Of a stretch of 64,000 nt of DNA, positions 33,747 to 42,296 are shown piece after piece. The stretch comes from Chitinophagaceae bacterium UBA1953. GTDB taxonomy: Bacteria; Bacteroidota; Bacteroidia; Chitinophagales; Chitinophagaceae. A program made the position numbers and the translations under genes. Position 1 is the first letter of the stretch, and each line of letters begins with the position of its first letter. The DNA lies in assembly GCA_002336115.1 (NCBI GenBank), contig DDEN01000056.1, positions 53,577-117,576 on the forward strand. The letters are read 5' to 3'. The notes under the pieces are model-generated. The model saw only the letters and a program-made list of their open reading frames with translations, did not search any database and was not told the origin of the DNA.

Positions 33747-35090
33747 ATGAGAAAAATAACTCTGCTGGCTGTACTTGTTTTTATTTCAAAGTGCATTGCT
33801 GCACAATCACTTTTTGAATTTAAGTATTATTTCGGTGAAAAAAAAGATAAGGAAGAATATAAGGCATTTCTGTTGCGAAATGAAGATGGTACAGGATTCA
33901 TACGGGTAAAATACATTGACCCGGATAGCAAGAAGACTGTACTTGTTGATATGGATATGGAGGAGCAGTATGGTTCTGATGACAAAGGGAAAACAGATAC
34001 AAACATATTAGTCTTTGAAGGAAAAAATCCGCAGGTGATTATTGGTGATGCAAATGAAAAGTATGATCCGGATATTTTCTGGTTTTCAAAAAATGAAGAA
34101 ACAGGATTTTATGAACCATGGGCTGTTATTTCTTCTGATGATGAAGCAGATACACATTCTGAAGGTGTAATTGAAGAAATGCGGCTGCTTGAGGAAAAAG
34201 ATTTAACTCAGGATTTTATTCTTGAATATTTTACATCTGATGATGAAGTGTACAAAAATCTTTTCGTTAATAAAACTAAAACCCCGACACTTCCATCGCA
34301 AACGGCAAATTTCTATTTGGTGGTGGTTGCAAACACAAGCGATAAATCAATTGGAACAACTGTTGTAAAAGATAAAACCAAGGTAATTGAAAATTACGCC
34401 CAGGTTGCCAGGCTGCTTAATTTGAAATTTAACAGTGTTGCTTTATCAGGCAAAGAGTTCAGCAAAGCAAATGTAGAAACGGCAATAAATAATCTTCATC
34501 CCGGGTTTAATGATATTGTTGTGTTTTACTATTCCGGTCATGGGTTTAATGATAAAGGCAGTAGCAGCAAATACCCTTTTATGGATTTGCGAACTGATCC
34601 ACTAAAAGAATATCCTACAGTTGGTGTAAATGCGTTGAATATTGAGAATGTGTATAAGCAGATTGTTGCAAAAGGTGCCCGTTTAAATATTGTGATAAGT
34701 GATTGCTGTAATGCTGACATAGGAATGTCAAGTACTTCTGCTGCACAGGTAAATGTTACACGCCCCTCTACTTTAGGGCCTAATCTTAACAGTTATATTT
34801 CTTTGTTTTTAGACAATAAACCGGTTTCAATTTTAATGACGGCAGCGGCAAAAGGTGAACTTTCAGGTGGTAATGATAATGATGGAGGAATTTTTACAAA
34901 TAACTTCATGATTTCTTTTGATAAATACACGGGAAAATTTTTTGAAAAAACGCCAACATGGGATGATATTATTCAGCTTGCACAAAAACAAACCATTACA
35001 AGAGCAACTATATCAATCTGTGAACAACCTGATGGAAGTTTTCAAAAATGCAGGCAAACACCTGTTTATGAAATAAAACCCGGCAGATAA
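33747..35090 (+). CDS. Secreted caspase-like (peptidase C14) protein
   Basis: 447 residues. Signal peptide (1-19, cleavage near IAAQ). N-terminal region of about 160 residues without known motif, then a caspase/metacaspase fold (about 185-445). The catalytic dyad is in place: YYSGHG with His-265 and VISDCCNAD, in which the second Cys (321) is the expected nucleophile. The p20-like strand NFYLVVVANTSD and substrate-pocket region SILMTAAAKGELSGG support the call. Such orthocaspases cut after Arg or Lys or Asp in regulation or death pathways; a secreted form must act in the periplasm or outside. It is monocistronic, with a TPR gene divergent upstream. Confidence 0.9.
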   Translation: MRKITLLAVLVFISKCIAAQSLFEFKYYFGEKKDKEEYKAFLLRNEDGTGFIRVKYIDPDSKKTVLVDMDMEEQYGSDDKGKTDTNILVFEGKNPQVIIGDANEKYDPDIFWFSKNEETGFYEPWAVISSDDEADTHSEGVIEEMRLLEEKDLTQDFILEYFTSDDEVYKNLFVNKTKTPTLPSQTANFYLVVVANTSDKSIGTTVVKDKTKVIENYAQVARLLNLKFNSVALSGKEFSKANVETAINNLHPGFNDIVVFYYSGHGFNDKGSSSKYPFMDLRTDPLKEYPTVGVNALNIENVYKQIVAKGARLNIVISDCCNADIGMSSTSAAQVNVTRPSTLGPNLNSYISLFLDNKPVSILMTAAAKGELSGGNDNDGGIFTNNFMISFDKYTGKFFEKTPTWDDIIQLAQKQTITRATISICEQPDGSFQKCRQTPVYEIKPGR

Positions 35091-35091
35091 A

Positions 35092-35111
35092 ATCAGTTCA
35101 GATGAACTGAT
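35092..35111. terminator. Hairpin between the caspase and binding-protein genes
   Basis: ATCAGTTCA (35092-35100) pairs perfectly with TGAACTGAT (35103-35111) with nearly no loop. No strong U-run follows on either strand, so termination is probable only from position between convergent stops. Confidence 0.5.
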
Positions 35112-35114
35112 AGT

Positions 35115-36284
35115 TTAGTTCATTCGTGATATTAAGCCATTACTTCTTTTAAGGATATAAATTTTTTTATTCTCAATGTAATCGGGTTTTCCATTGATTG
35201 TATTATAAACCGGTTTGAAATCAAATTCGGTAAAGAGGCGGAAGGAACGGTCGTTGAGATTTTGCATTAAGGCCGGGCCATATTTGAGCAGCAGGTTAAT
35301 AAAATTCCAGCTTAATTCATATCCTTTATATGCAAGATCGGACGGGCGACCATAAGTTACATCTGTAAAAGTTTTGGTGAAGTAATTCCACTTCAGTGTA
35401 CCTGTATTGTAAAAAGTGGAACTGTGGTAAACACTAAGTTCTTTGTATTCAGGTAAGTTTAAATCTTTTATAGTTTCCCATGTAGGCATACCAACAATTT
35501 CAAAAGGGTATGTTTTCTGCATATCATGTAAAACAGTTACCAAACGCATACCGAAAACTTCGTCAAGTGAACCACAGATTACAAGATTAATTTTTTCACT
35601 ATCAAGACTTGCACTAAGATCAGAACCGGTAAAGCCATCATTTAATATTACGTTTTTCCAGTTCAGTAAATAGCTTTCTTTTTTAGCGCCTTTGTTATAA
35701 CTGCTGAAATAAGATGCCAGTCTGTCTTCCTGCTGCCCTTTTTTACGGGCATACACAATATTGGCAGTAGAATAATTTCGTAAAACAAAATTGTAAATAG
35801 CTTCACAATGAACTGCCAGCGGTGAATTAACAATAATTGTAAACGGGTTGTTGGTTACGCCTCCATCGTTTGGATAGGTTGCTGAAACAAAAGGAATGTT
35901 ATATTGTAAAGCAATATCAGCCAGTTGGCGGTATTCAGTTCCTGTTGCTGATGCTATAATTAAATCGAGCGAATCGAAAGCACTGGTATTTTTTAACTGC
36001 TGCAAAGATTGATTGGCTGATCTGAGATCAAATACTTTTACTTCAAGTGGTTTAGTCGTTTTAACAGAGTCAACGGCCATCAAAACCCCTTGCACAAAAT
36101 CAAGGCCCGGCAAAACGTACTTCGGCATCTGGTTCGTAAACTTGTAGTTGCTGCCAGAGAATGAAGAATCGAGATACAGACTGGCAAATATTCCTACCCT
36201 GTAAGTTTTCGCAGTATCAGTTGGTTGTGAAAATGATACAACTGTTACGAACAAAAGCAATACTGCAAGAAGTGTTTTTTTCAT
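35115..36284 (-). CDS. Type-1 periplasmic-binding-fold protein
   Basis: 389 residues. Signal peptide ending SFSQ, then RVGIFASLYLDS and a two-lobed PBP1 layout: the strand-helix series with DLIIASATGTEYRQLADIA, IPFVSATYPND, NIVYARKKGQQEDR and NLVICGSLDEVFGMRLV. This resembles the LppC/LivK family that binds amino acids or acts in envelope assembly. No ABC transporter genes lie nearby, so it may have a structural or sensing role. It follows guaA by 72 bp, but a terminator lies in between. Ligand unknown. Confidence 0.83.
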   Translation of the reverse strand: MKKTLLAVLLLFVTVVSFSQPTDTAKTYRVGIFASLYLDSSFSGSNYKFTNQMPKYVLPGLDFVQGVLMAVDSVKTTKPLEVKVFDLRSANQSLQQLKNTSAFDSLDLIIASATGTEYRQLADIALQYNIPFVSATYPNDGGVTNNPFTIIVNSPLAVHCEAIYNFVLRNYSTANIVYARKKGQQEDRLASYFSSYNKGAKKESYLLNWKNVILNDGFTGSDLSASLDSEKINLVICGSLDEVFGMRLVTVLHDMQKTYPFEIVGMPTWETIKDLNLPEYKELSVYHSSTFYNTGTLKWNYFTKTFTDVTYGRPSDLAYKGYELSWNFINLLLKYGPALMQNLNDRSFRLFTEFDFKPVYNTINGKPDYIENKKIYILKRSNGLISRMN

Positions 36285-36306
36285 CTGAAAATATTTGAAT
36301 CACTAA

Positions 36307-36326
36307 TATAAAAATCGGAAACCGAT
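36307..36326 (-). terminator. Intrinsic terminator after guaA (minus strand)
   Basis: On the minus strand ATCGG-TTT-CCGAT (36326-36314) is followed by TTTTTATA. The stem is only 5 bp, so strength is uncertain. It lies 30 bases after the guaA stop. Confidence 0.5.
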
Positions 36327-36356
36327 GCAACAGATTTTTGTGTTTTTAAAAGATGC

Positions 36357-37895
36357 TTATTCCCATTCAATGGTTGCAGGGGGTTTACTGCTGATATCAT
36401 ACACCACACGGTTAATACCACGTACTTTGTTGATGATTTCGTTTGAAATATGTGCCAGAAATTCGTAGGGTAAATGAGCCCAGTCGGCAGTCATACCATC
36501 AACTGAAGTAACTGCACGTAAAGCAAGTGTATATTCGTAAGTACGTTCATCGCCCATAACACCCACACTTTGAACAGGAAGCAGGATTGCTCCGGCCTGC
36601 CAAACTTTATCATAAAGTTGATGTTCTTTCAATCCGTTAATGAAAATAGCATCAGCTCTTTGCAGTAAATCAACTTTTTCTTCTGTAACCTCACCAAGAA
36701 TTCTGATGGCTAAACCGGGGCCTGGAAAAGGATGGCGGTTGAGCAGATCGGCAGGAATTCCCAGTTCAGCTCCAACTTTTCTTACTTCATCTTTAAATAA
36801 AAACCGGAGCGGCTCAACAAGGTCAAGCTTCATTGTATCGGGCAAACCGCCCACATTGTGATGCGATTTGATGGTTACAGAAGGGCCATGAACGGAAACG
36901 CTTTCAATTACATCGGGATAAATAGTTCCTTGCCCCAGCATTTCAACACCTTCTATTTTGTGCGCTTCACTATCAAACACTTCTATAAAAGTTCCGCCAA
37001 TGATTTTTCTTTTTTCTTCGGGGTTGGTCTTGCCAGCAAGTTTTGTATAAAAATGTTCACGAACATCAACGCCTTTTACATTGAGGCCTATTTCGTTGTA
37101 AGTATCAAGTACCTGTTGAAATTCATCTTTTCTTAATACGCCGTTATCAACAAAAATTCCAAACAGGTTTTTGCCTATGGCTTTATGAATTAATGTTGCC
37201 GCAACTGTTGAATCAACACCACCGCTTAGTGCCATAATTACTTTTCGGTTGCCGATCTGTTGTTTTAAAGATTCAACTGTTTCGTTTACAAACGATGCCG
37301 GTGTCCATTTGGCTGAGCAACAGCAGATTTCAACAAGGAAGTTTTTGAGTATTTTCTTTCCCTCAGTTGAATGATACACTTCAGGATGAAACTGCAAGCC
37401 ATAAACGGGAATAACGGATTCAACATCTTTGCATCTGAAAGCGGCAACAGGAATGGAATCGGTTGTAGCAAGTACTTCAAAACGTTTGGGAAGTTCAAGA
37501 ATACTGTCGCCGTGACTCATCCATACCTGCGAGGTTAAACTAACGTCTTCAAGCAAAACATCAGATAATTTTTTATGAAGAACAGCTCTCCCATATTCTC
37601 TTTTCTCGCTTTTTTCAACTCGTCCTCCAAACTGTTTTGCTGTTAATTGTGCTCCATAACAAATGCCCAGTACCGGAACCCGTTTTGCCAGCATGTCAAC
37701 ATCAACCGTTGGTGCATTTTCATCGTTTACTGAAAACGGACTTCCCGAAAGGATGATACCCTTCAGGTATTCATCAAAAACAACCGGTTTGTGATAAGGA
37801 ACGATTTCGCAATAAACATTGCATTCACGTACAGCACGGGCAATTAACTGGGTGTATTGCGAACCGAAATCGAGAATTAATATCTTTTCTGTCAT
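36357..37895 (-). CDS. guaA: GMP synthase (glutamine-hydrolysing)
   Basis: 512 residues, normal length. N-terminal class I glutamine amidotransferase with [14 protein letters not shown], the nucleophile Cys-79 in LGICYGAQL and the His/Glu pair in [11 protein letters not shown]. Then the ATP-pyrophosphatase domain with the PP-loop [12 protein letters not shown], and the C-terminal dimerisation domain ending [14 protein letters not shown]. It converts XMP, glutamine and ATP to GMP in the cytoplasm. It is a leftward gene followed by the periplasmic-binding gene. A TAACTTCG, one base off consensus, lies 9 bases before the start. Confidence 0.98.
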   Translation of the reverse strand: MTEKILILDFGSQYTQLIARAVRECNVYCEIVPYHKPVVFDEYLKGIILSGSPFSVNDENAPTVDVDMLAKRVPVLGICYGAQLTAKQFGGRVEKSEKREYGRAVLHKKLSDVLLEDVSLTSQVWMSHGDSILELPKRFEVLATTDSIPVAAFRCKDVESVIPVYGLQFHPEVYHSTEGKKILKNFLVEICCCSAKWTPASFVNETVESLKQQIGNRKVIMALSGGVDSTVAATLIHKAIGKNLFGIFVDNGVLRKDEFQQVLDTYNEIGLNVKGVDVREHFYTKLAGKTNPEEKRKIIGGTFIEVFDSEAHKIEGVEMLGQGTIYPDVIESVSVHGPSVTIKSHHNVGGLPDTMKLDLVEPLRFLFKDEVRKVGAELGIPADLLNRHPFPGPGLAIRILGEVTEEKVDLLQRADAIFINGLKEHQLYDKVWQAGAILLPVQSVGVMGDERTYEYTLALRAVTSVDGMTADWAHLPYEFLAHISNEIINKVRGINRVVYDISSKPPATIEWE

Positions 37896-38108
37896 GGTGC
37901 GGCGAAGTTACAAAAACCAAGAATAGGGAATAAGGGGAGTTTACAGTAGTGTTATTAAAAAGAGTTATCATGTAATATCTTTTTCTGCTATTTTTGTTCT
38001 ACTCCAACTTTAACCACTCTTTACCCATAACGTCTGTATCATTTTCATTCGTGAAAAGCGGATGGTTATGGCTTTTGCTGAAATTTTAAAAACGAAAATC
38101 AAAACAAA

Positions 38109-38840
38109 ATGCGTAAACAATTTTTGAGCGGCACTATCATCATGATGGTTTTATTGGTATTTGTTACATCCTGCAGGTGGAAAACTGTTAGAGGAAATGG
38201 CAACATTCAAACAAGTAACCGAAATGAAGGAAATTTTAAAAGCATCAGTGCCGCAGGATCATTTGATGTTTATTTTTCTCAAGGTGCAGAAAATGAAATT
38301 AAAATTGAAGCTGATGAGAACCTGGTGAAATATATTCTCACCGAAGTGGAAAACGGAGTACTGAAAATTAAAACAAGAAATGGAGTGAACATCCGCCCGA
38401 CTCAGGATGTAAGGGTGTTTGTTACTTCTCCTCAATATGAAGATATTACCCTTGCCGGCAGTGGTAATGTGGAAGCCCAGACAAAAATTTCTTCAACCAA
38501 CCGCATCAAGTTCAGTATTGCAGGAAGCGGCGATATTAAAGTTCCCGACATTGATGCTCCTAAAGTTGAAGTACATATTGCCGGCAGTGGTAAAATACAG
38601 GCTGTTGGTGCTACCAAAGATGTGGAAGTGCATGTAGCTGGAAACGGTGATGTGGAAATGAAAGATCTGAAAGCTGAAAATGGTGAAATTCATATTGCCG
38701 GTAGTGGTAATGTGTGGGTTTACACCAGTATGAAGCTGAATGTAAACGTGGCCGGCAGTGGTGATATTCACTATTTTGGAAACCCGACTGATATCAAGTC
38801 AAAAATGGCCGGATCGGGAAACCTGATAAAAGAACAGTAA
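38109..38840 (+). CDS. Head-GIN-domain (DUF2807) lipoprotein
   Basis: 243 residues. Lipobox VTSC with Cys-22. The N-terminal part opens with GNGNIQTSNRNEGNFKSISA, the start of a putative auto-transporter adhesin head-GIN domain. It is followed by seven repeats of about 19 residues built on AGSGxI/V (LAGSGNVEAQ, IAGSGDIKVP, IAGSGKIQAV, VAGNGDVEMK, IAGSGNVWVY, VAGSGDIHYF, MAGSGNLI), a beta-solenoid pattern. The DNA repeats as well, so slippage is possible. Envelope-attached; function unknown. It has a 213-bp upstream gap with guaA divergent. Confidence 0.92.
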   Translation: MRKQFLSGTIIMMVLLVFVTSCRWKTVRGNGNIQTSNRNEGNFKSISAAGSFDVYFSQGAENEIKIEADENLVKYILTEVENGVLKIKTRNGVNIRPTQDVRVFVTSPQYEDITLAGSGNVEAQTKISSTNRIKFSIAGSGDIKVPDIDAPKVEVHIAGSGKIQAVGATKDVEVHVAGNGDVEMKDLKAENGEIHIAGSGNVWVYTSMKLNVNVAGSGDIHYFGNPTDIKSKMAGSGNLIKEQ

Positions 38841-38921
38841 TTGCAAACGTTTGAGATAGAAAAACAGCCTTTTGAGGTTAGAATTCGAACTTATACGACA
38901 TTTTTGGATAGCTCGATGTTG

Positions 38922-38929
38922 TAACTTTG
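38922..38929 (+). promoter_or_regulatory. Candidate -7 box in the head-GIN 3' region
   Basis: TAACTTTG matches TAnnTTTG exactly. A TTTG is present upstream (38903-38906) but only 15 bases away. With the terminator at 39066 it would define a short transcript of about 150 bases. Confidence 0.35.
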
Positions 38930-38935
38930 CAGTGC

Positions 38936-39090
38936 GAAAGCAACCCGTTTTTAAATCCAGAAATTCCGAAGAAAGAATCTGGTTCGTATGAAAACAAAAA
39001 CTTATTTCGTAAACTATAGTTTACCTGTTGAAAATACTTTTTCATGATGTTTTGGTTAATGAGGAGGGAGCGTAGCTCCCTTTTTCTTTT
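38936..39090 (+). ncRNA. Possible short transcript, sRNA or 19-codon peptide
   Basis: The span begins just after a TAACTTTG box and ends at a clear terminator, with no recognised gene inside. The only short frame is 38988-39047, coding 19 residues (MKTKTYFVNYSLPVENTFS), with no family match. Alternatively it is the long 3' untranslated region of the head-GIN mRNA, which has no terminator of its own. No RNA family is recognised. Confidence 0.25.
39066..39089 (+). terminator. Intrinsic terminator upstream of the 205-residue gene
   Basis: GGGAGC (39066-39071) pairs with GCTCCC (39075-39080) over a 3-base loop, followed by TTTTTCTTTTT. Orientation is for plus-strand transcripts; the minus strand has no U-run. 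Confidence 0.8.
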
Positions 39091-39103
39091 TGGTTTCATT
39101 TCT

Positions 39104-39721
39104 TTATTCTTCAATTCTGACAATACCCCTCAGTAATAAGTCAATTTTATTTTTATCTTCTTCAAAGATTTCTTTTTGTGTACCCAGAGTAATTTGAAAA
39201 GAGCCTCTTGAGAATGTGTGGAGAAGTCCTTTATAGTAATAGTTAATATTGTTGTAGTTAAGTTCCATTTCAAAAAAAGTAAAGGGAAGATTATTGATTG
39301 TGTCATTGTATTTTTTGAAAGAAGTTATTTTTCCAGAAGATTCCCATTGCTGTTTTATGGATTCTTCAATTAACTCAGGAGGGAAAGACAACCTTGATTC
39401 AATACAATATCCCTGAATAGCATAATCTTTTGAATAAAAAATGGCATCCCATGTATAAACATCAGCTTTCTTTGTTGTATCATAAAACCATTCTGCCGGG
39501 TTATACCAAACCTGGTATTTCTTAAACCGACTTGTGTATTTTTCCGTACTTCCAACAGGCATTGGAGTTTTATTTTTTTGTTCATTCTCTTTTATATATT
39601 CCCATTTACCATTAGAGAACAGTTTTACAGTTTTCCCATCCGGGGTTTTTAACACATATTGTGCAATACAATTTGATGTAAGCAGTGTGAAGAATGTCAG
39701 GGTTGAGATAAATAATTTCAT
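39104..39721 (-). CDS. Secreted hypothetical protein
   Basis: 205 residues, not recognised. Signal peptide (about 1-20) ends NCIAQ. The mature N-terminus reads YVLKTPDGKTVKLFSNGKWEYI, a strand-turn-strand that recurs in small Bacteroidota secreted proteins. The rest (about 60-200) is mixed alpha/beta, with FKKYNDTINNLPFTFFEMELNYNN. It lies 64 bp downstream of pbpC on the same strand, so it may be co-transcribed with the peptidoglycan gene; no terminator is seen between them. Function unknown; envelope location is likely. Confidence 0.75.
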   Translation of the reverse strand: MKLFISTLTFFTLLTSNCIAQYVLKTPDGKTVKLFSNGKWEYIKENEQKNKTPMPVGSTEKYTSRFKKYQVWYNPAEWFYDTTKKADVYTWDAIFYSKDYAIQGYCIESRLSFPPELIEESIKQQWESSGKITSFKKYNDTINNLPFTFFEMELNYNNINYYYKGLLHTFSRGSFQITLGTQKEIFEEDKNKIDLLLRGIVRIEE

Positions 39722-39785
39722 TTTAAATGAATCAGATGTTTAACAATAAGGATATGAAATTACCACTATTCAACAACAAAAAAAA

Positions 39786-42101
39786 TTACAGGTCTACATA
39801 CTTCACTGAAATTTTAATATCCCTGTTTCTCCCTTTATCATCGGTACAGGAAATTTTTACAGTTCCTTCCTGCGGAACAAAAAACTGTTTTGTGCCCGCT
39901 TCCGTTGTTTTATAAAATTTATTATTGATGTACCAGTAAACCTTGCTTACGTCATTTGCTGTTTCACAAACCAGCTGCAGTGGTTCAGGATCTTTTTTAC
40001 TGATTAAATATTCGGTACCGTTAACCGGTGAAGTAATATTGGGAACACCTTCCTTAAAAATTTTTTCGCATGCAGGATTGTGTGGTGGAATCATTTCAAA
40101 AGCAATGCTGTTTACCTGCATCCAGTTCTGCAATTCAGGTGCTATCAGTTTATAGGTTTTATGTTTGAATCCGTTTGCAGGTTCGCAACTTTTACAATAG
40201 CTGACTTTTTCATCGGGACTTACTGAAATTTCAACGAAGTTATTACAGGCTTGGGTTGATGAAATACCTGCAATAAAATAATCGAGTACAAGATTTGTGC
40301 AATGATCGGCAGGCGGCATACCAGTTTCGCTGCATACCATGCGTTGCTCCAGGTCTTTTGGAGGACTGAACCATTCCCTGTCGGCATCATAATCCAATGT
40401 ATTAAAGATGCGGAAGAGAAGGGGCGTTGCTGTTTCAGCACCACTTAATCCTGCACAACCTTTTCCAGAAAAATTGCCCACCCAAATTCCAACCGTATAT
40501 TTTTTATTGTAGCCAATACTCCAGGCATCTCTTCTGCCATACGATGTTCCTGTTTTCCATGAAATGCGTGGAAGCTTTGCGGTTGCTTCCCAATGAATAG
40601 GAAAGTCAGGACGGTTAATGCGGCTGAGGATATCGGTAATCATATAAGCAGCATCGGCTGATAAAACCCTTCTTTGCTGAAATAAAGAATCTTCAGCAAG
40701 AAATGATGGTTTATAATAAACACCACCTGTCGCAAAACTGCTGTACAATCCGGTTAACTGTTCAAGTGTGGTTCCACATCCACCCAAAATCAAACTCAGT
40801 CCCAAACTTTTTTGTTTCGACTGAATTTGTTTGAAACCCGTTTTACTCAGTACATCAATCATCTTTTCTTTGCCAAGCATGTTCAATGCTTTTACTGCAG
40901 GAATATTGAGCGAGTGTTCCAACGCAAACTCAACTGTAACAGGTCCGTTGAAATTTTTATCATAATTCTCCGGTGCATAACCGGCATAATTCACCGGCAC
41001 ATCGTTCATAATTTTTTTAGGAGTAAGCAAGCCTTCATCAAAACACAAACCATACAACAAAGGCTTTAACGTACTTCCCGGCTGACGAACAGCTGCTGCT
41101 CCGTTTACCTGTCCGCCATCGGTTGTGTCTTTAAAGTTTCCACTGCCAACGTACGCAATCACTTTGTGCGTTTCGTTATCAATAATCATTGCACAGGCAT
41201 TGTTGATGCCACTCAGTTTCAGCGAACGCACATAATCTTCAACCAGCTTCTCGGTTTTTTGCTGTGTATTTAAATCAATGGTTGAGTGAATGTTTATTTC
41301 ACCTGTTTGTTTGAGTTTGTAAGAAAACTGCGGCATCAGTTTAGGAACAACAAGCCGCCTGGCAGTTAATGGCTCTGCCAGTGCATCTTCAATTTCTTTT
41401 TGGGTGAATATTTTTTCTTCTGCAAAACGGTTCAGCCATTTGTTGCGCTGTTCAACAATTTCTGTATTGCTTTTGCCCATTACCAGGCTTGAAGGACGGT
41501 TAGGAATAATGGAAAGAGCAGTGATTTCGGCCAATGAAAGATGATCAGGATTTTTATCAAAGTAAAGAATGGAAGCTGACTTCACACCTTCAATATTGCT
41601 GCCGTACGGTACAAGGTTGAGGTAAAGCTGCAGAATTTCATCTTTGCTGTAAGTCCATTCAAGCTGCAATGCCCTGAACATTTCAACAATTTTGTTGGAA
41701 AAAGTTCTGCGTTTGGGTTCCAGCATTTTTGCCACCTGCATGGTAATGGTACTGGCGCCGGAAGTGCGTTTCATTTTAAAAATGTTCATGGCAAAAGCCC
41801 GCACAACCGCTATCGGGTTTATGCCAAGATGGTAATAAAAGTATTTATCTTCCTTTTGTACAATGGTTTTACGCAGCAGCGGCGAAATTTCATTCAGTTC
41901 GGTTTTCATCCGCCATTTTTCATCCCTGGTTAGAAAAGCATGAATCACTTCGCCTTTGTTATCGGTAATAATGGTGGAGTATTCAATTTTATCGGGCAAC
42001 GGAAAAACAAGGTTCAGTACAAAAAGCAGGAAAACAAATCCACAAAGACCTAACAATATTCTTTTTCCATTTTTTTTGAACCGTTGTCTTTGTACTTTCA
42101 T
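39786..42101 (-). CDS. pbpC: Penicillin-binding protein 1C
   Basis: 771 residues. A short cytoplasmic tail and one membrane segment (about 13-33), then the GT51 glycosyltransferase domain with Glu-84 in VQKEDKYFYYHLG and SGASTITMQVAKML. The transpeptidase domain has Ser-343 and Lys-346 in GSTLKP, Ser-397 in HSLN and a KTGTS box. The C-terminal 90 residues fit the BiPBP_C domain specific to PBP1C. It makes and crosslinks peptidoglycan in the periplasm. Divergent from the alpha-2-macroglobulin gene, the same pairing as E. coli pbpC-yfhM. Confidence 0.96.
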   Translation of the reverse strand: MKVQRQRFKKNGKRILLGLCGFVFLLFVLNLVFPLPDKIEYSTIITDNKGEVIHAFLTRDEKWRMKTELNEISPLLRKTIVQKEDKYFYYHLGINPIAVVRAFAMNIFKMKRTSGASTITMQVAKMLEPKRRTFSNKIVEMFRALQLEWTYSKDEILQLYLNLVPYGSNIEGVKSASILYFDKNPDHLSLAEITALSIIPNRPSSLVMGKSNTEIVEQRNKWLNRFAEEKIFTQKEIEDALAEPLTARRLVVPKLMPQFSYKLKQTGEINIHSTIDLNTQQKTEKLVEDYVRSLKLSGINNACAMIIDNETHKVIAYVGSGNFKDTTDGGQVNGAAAVRQPGSTLKPLLYGLCFDEGLLTPKKIMNDVPVNYAGYAPENYDKNFNGPVTVEFALEHSLNIPAVKALNMLGKEKMIDVLSKTGFKQIQSKQKSLGLSLILGGCGTTLEQLTGLYSSFATGGVYYKPSFLAEDSLFQQRRVLSADAAYMITDILSRINRPDFPIHWEATAKLPRISWKTGTSYGRRDAWSIGYNKKYTVGIWVGNFSGKGCAGLSGAETATPLLFRIFNTLDYDADREWFSPPKDLEQRMVCSETGMPPADHCTNLVLDYFIAGISSTQACNNFVEISVSPDEKVSYCKSCEPANGFKHKTYKLIAPELQNWMQVNSIAFEMIPPHNPACEKIFKEGVPNITSPVNGTEYLISKKDPEPLQLVCETANDVSKVYWYINNKFYKTTEAGTKQFFVPQEGTVKISCTDDKGRNRDIKISVKYVDL

Positions 42102-42296
42102 TGTGTGAGCGTAAACTGATTTGTGTATAAATGTATGATGAGTTCAACCAGTTTCCAATCGCAAATAATGTTTCAGGAAAATTTCTGCATCATTTATATA
42201 TTTTTTAATAAATCGCATTTGCAAATATGTTTCCAGGTACACTAAATTCATATTCAAATTCTCACTTCTTCAAAACCTCTTTCAACTTTCAACTTT

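Noticed and set aside
38109..38840. Tandem DNA repeat as a mobile element
   Set aside because: The repeats follow the codons of the AGSGxI protein motif and are part of the head-GIN coding sequence.
38878..39123. 81-codon minus-strand frame
   Set aside because: It overlaps the terminator and the end of the 205-residue gene and has no coding character.
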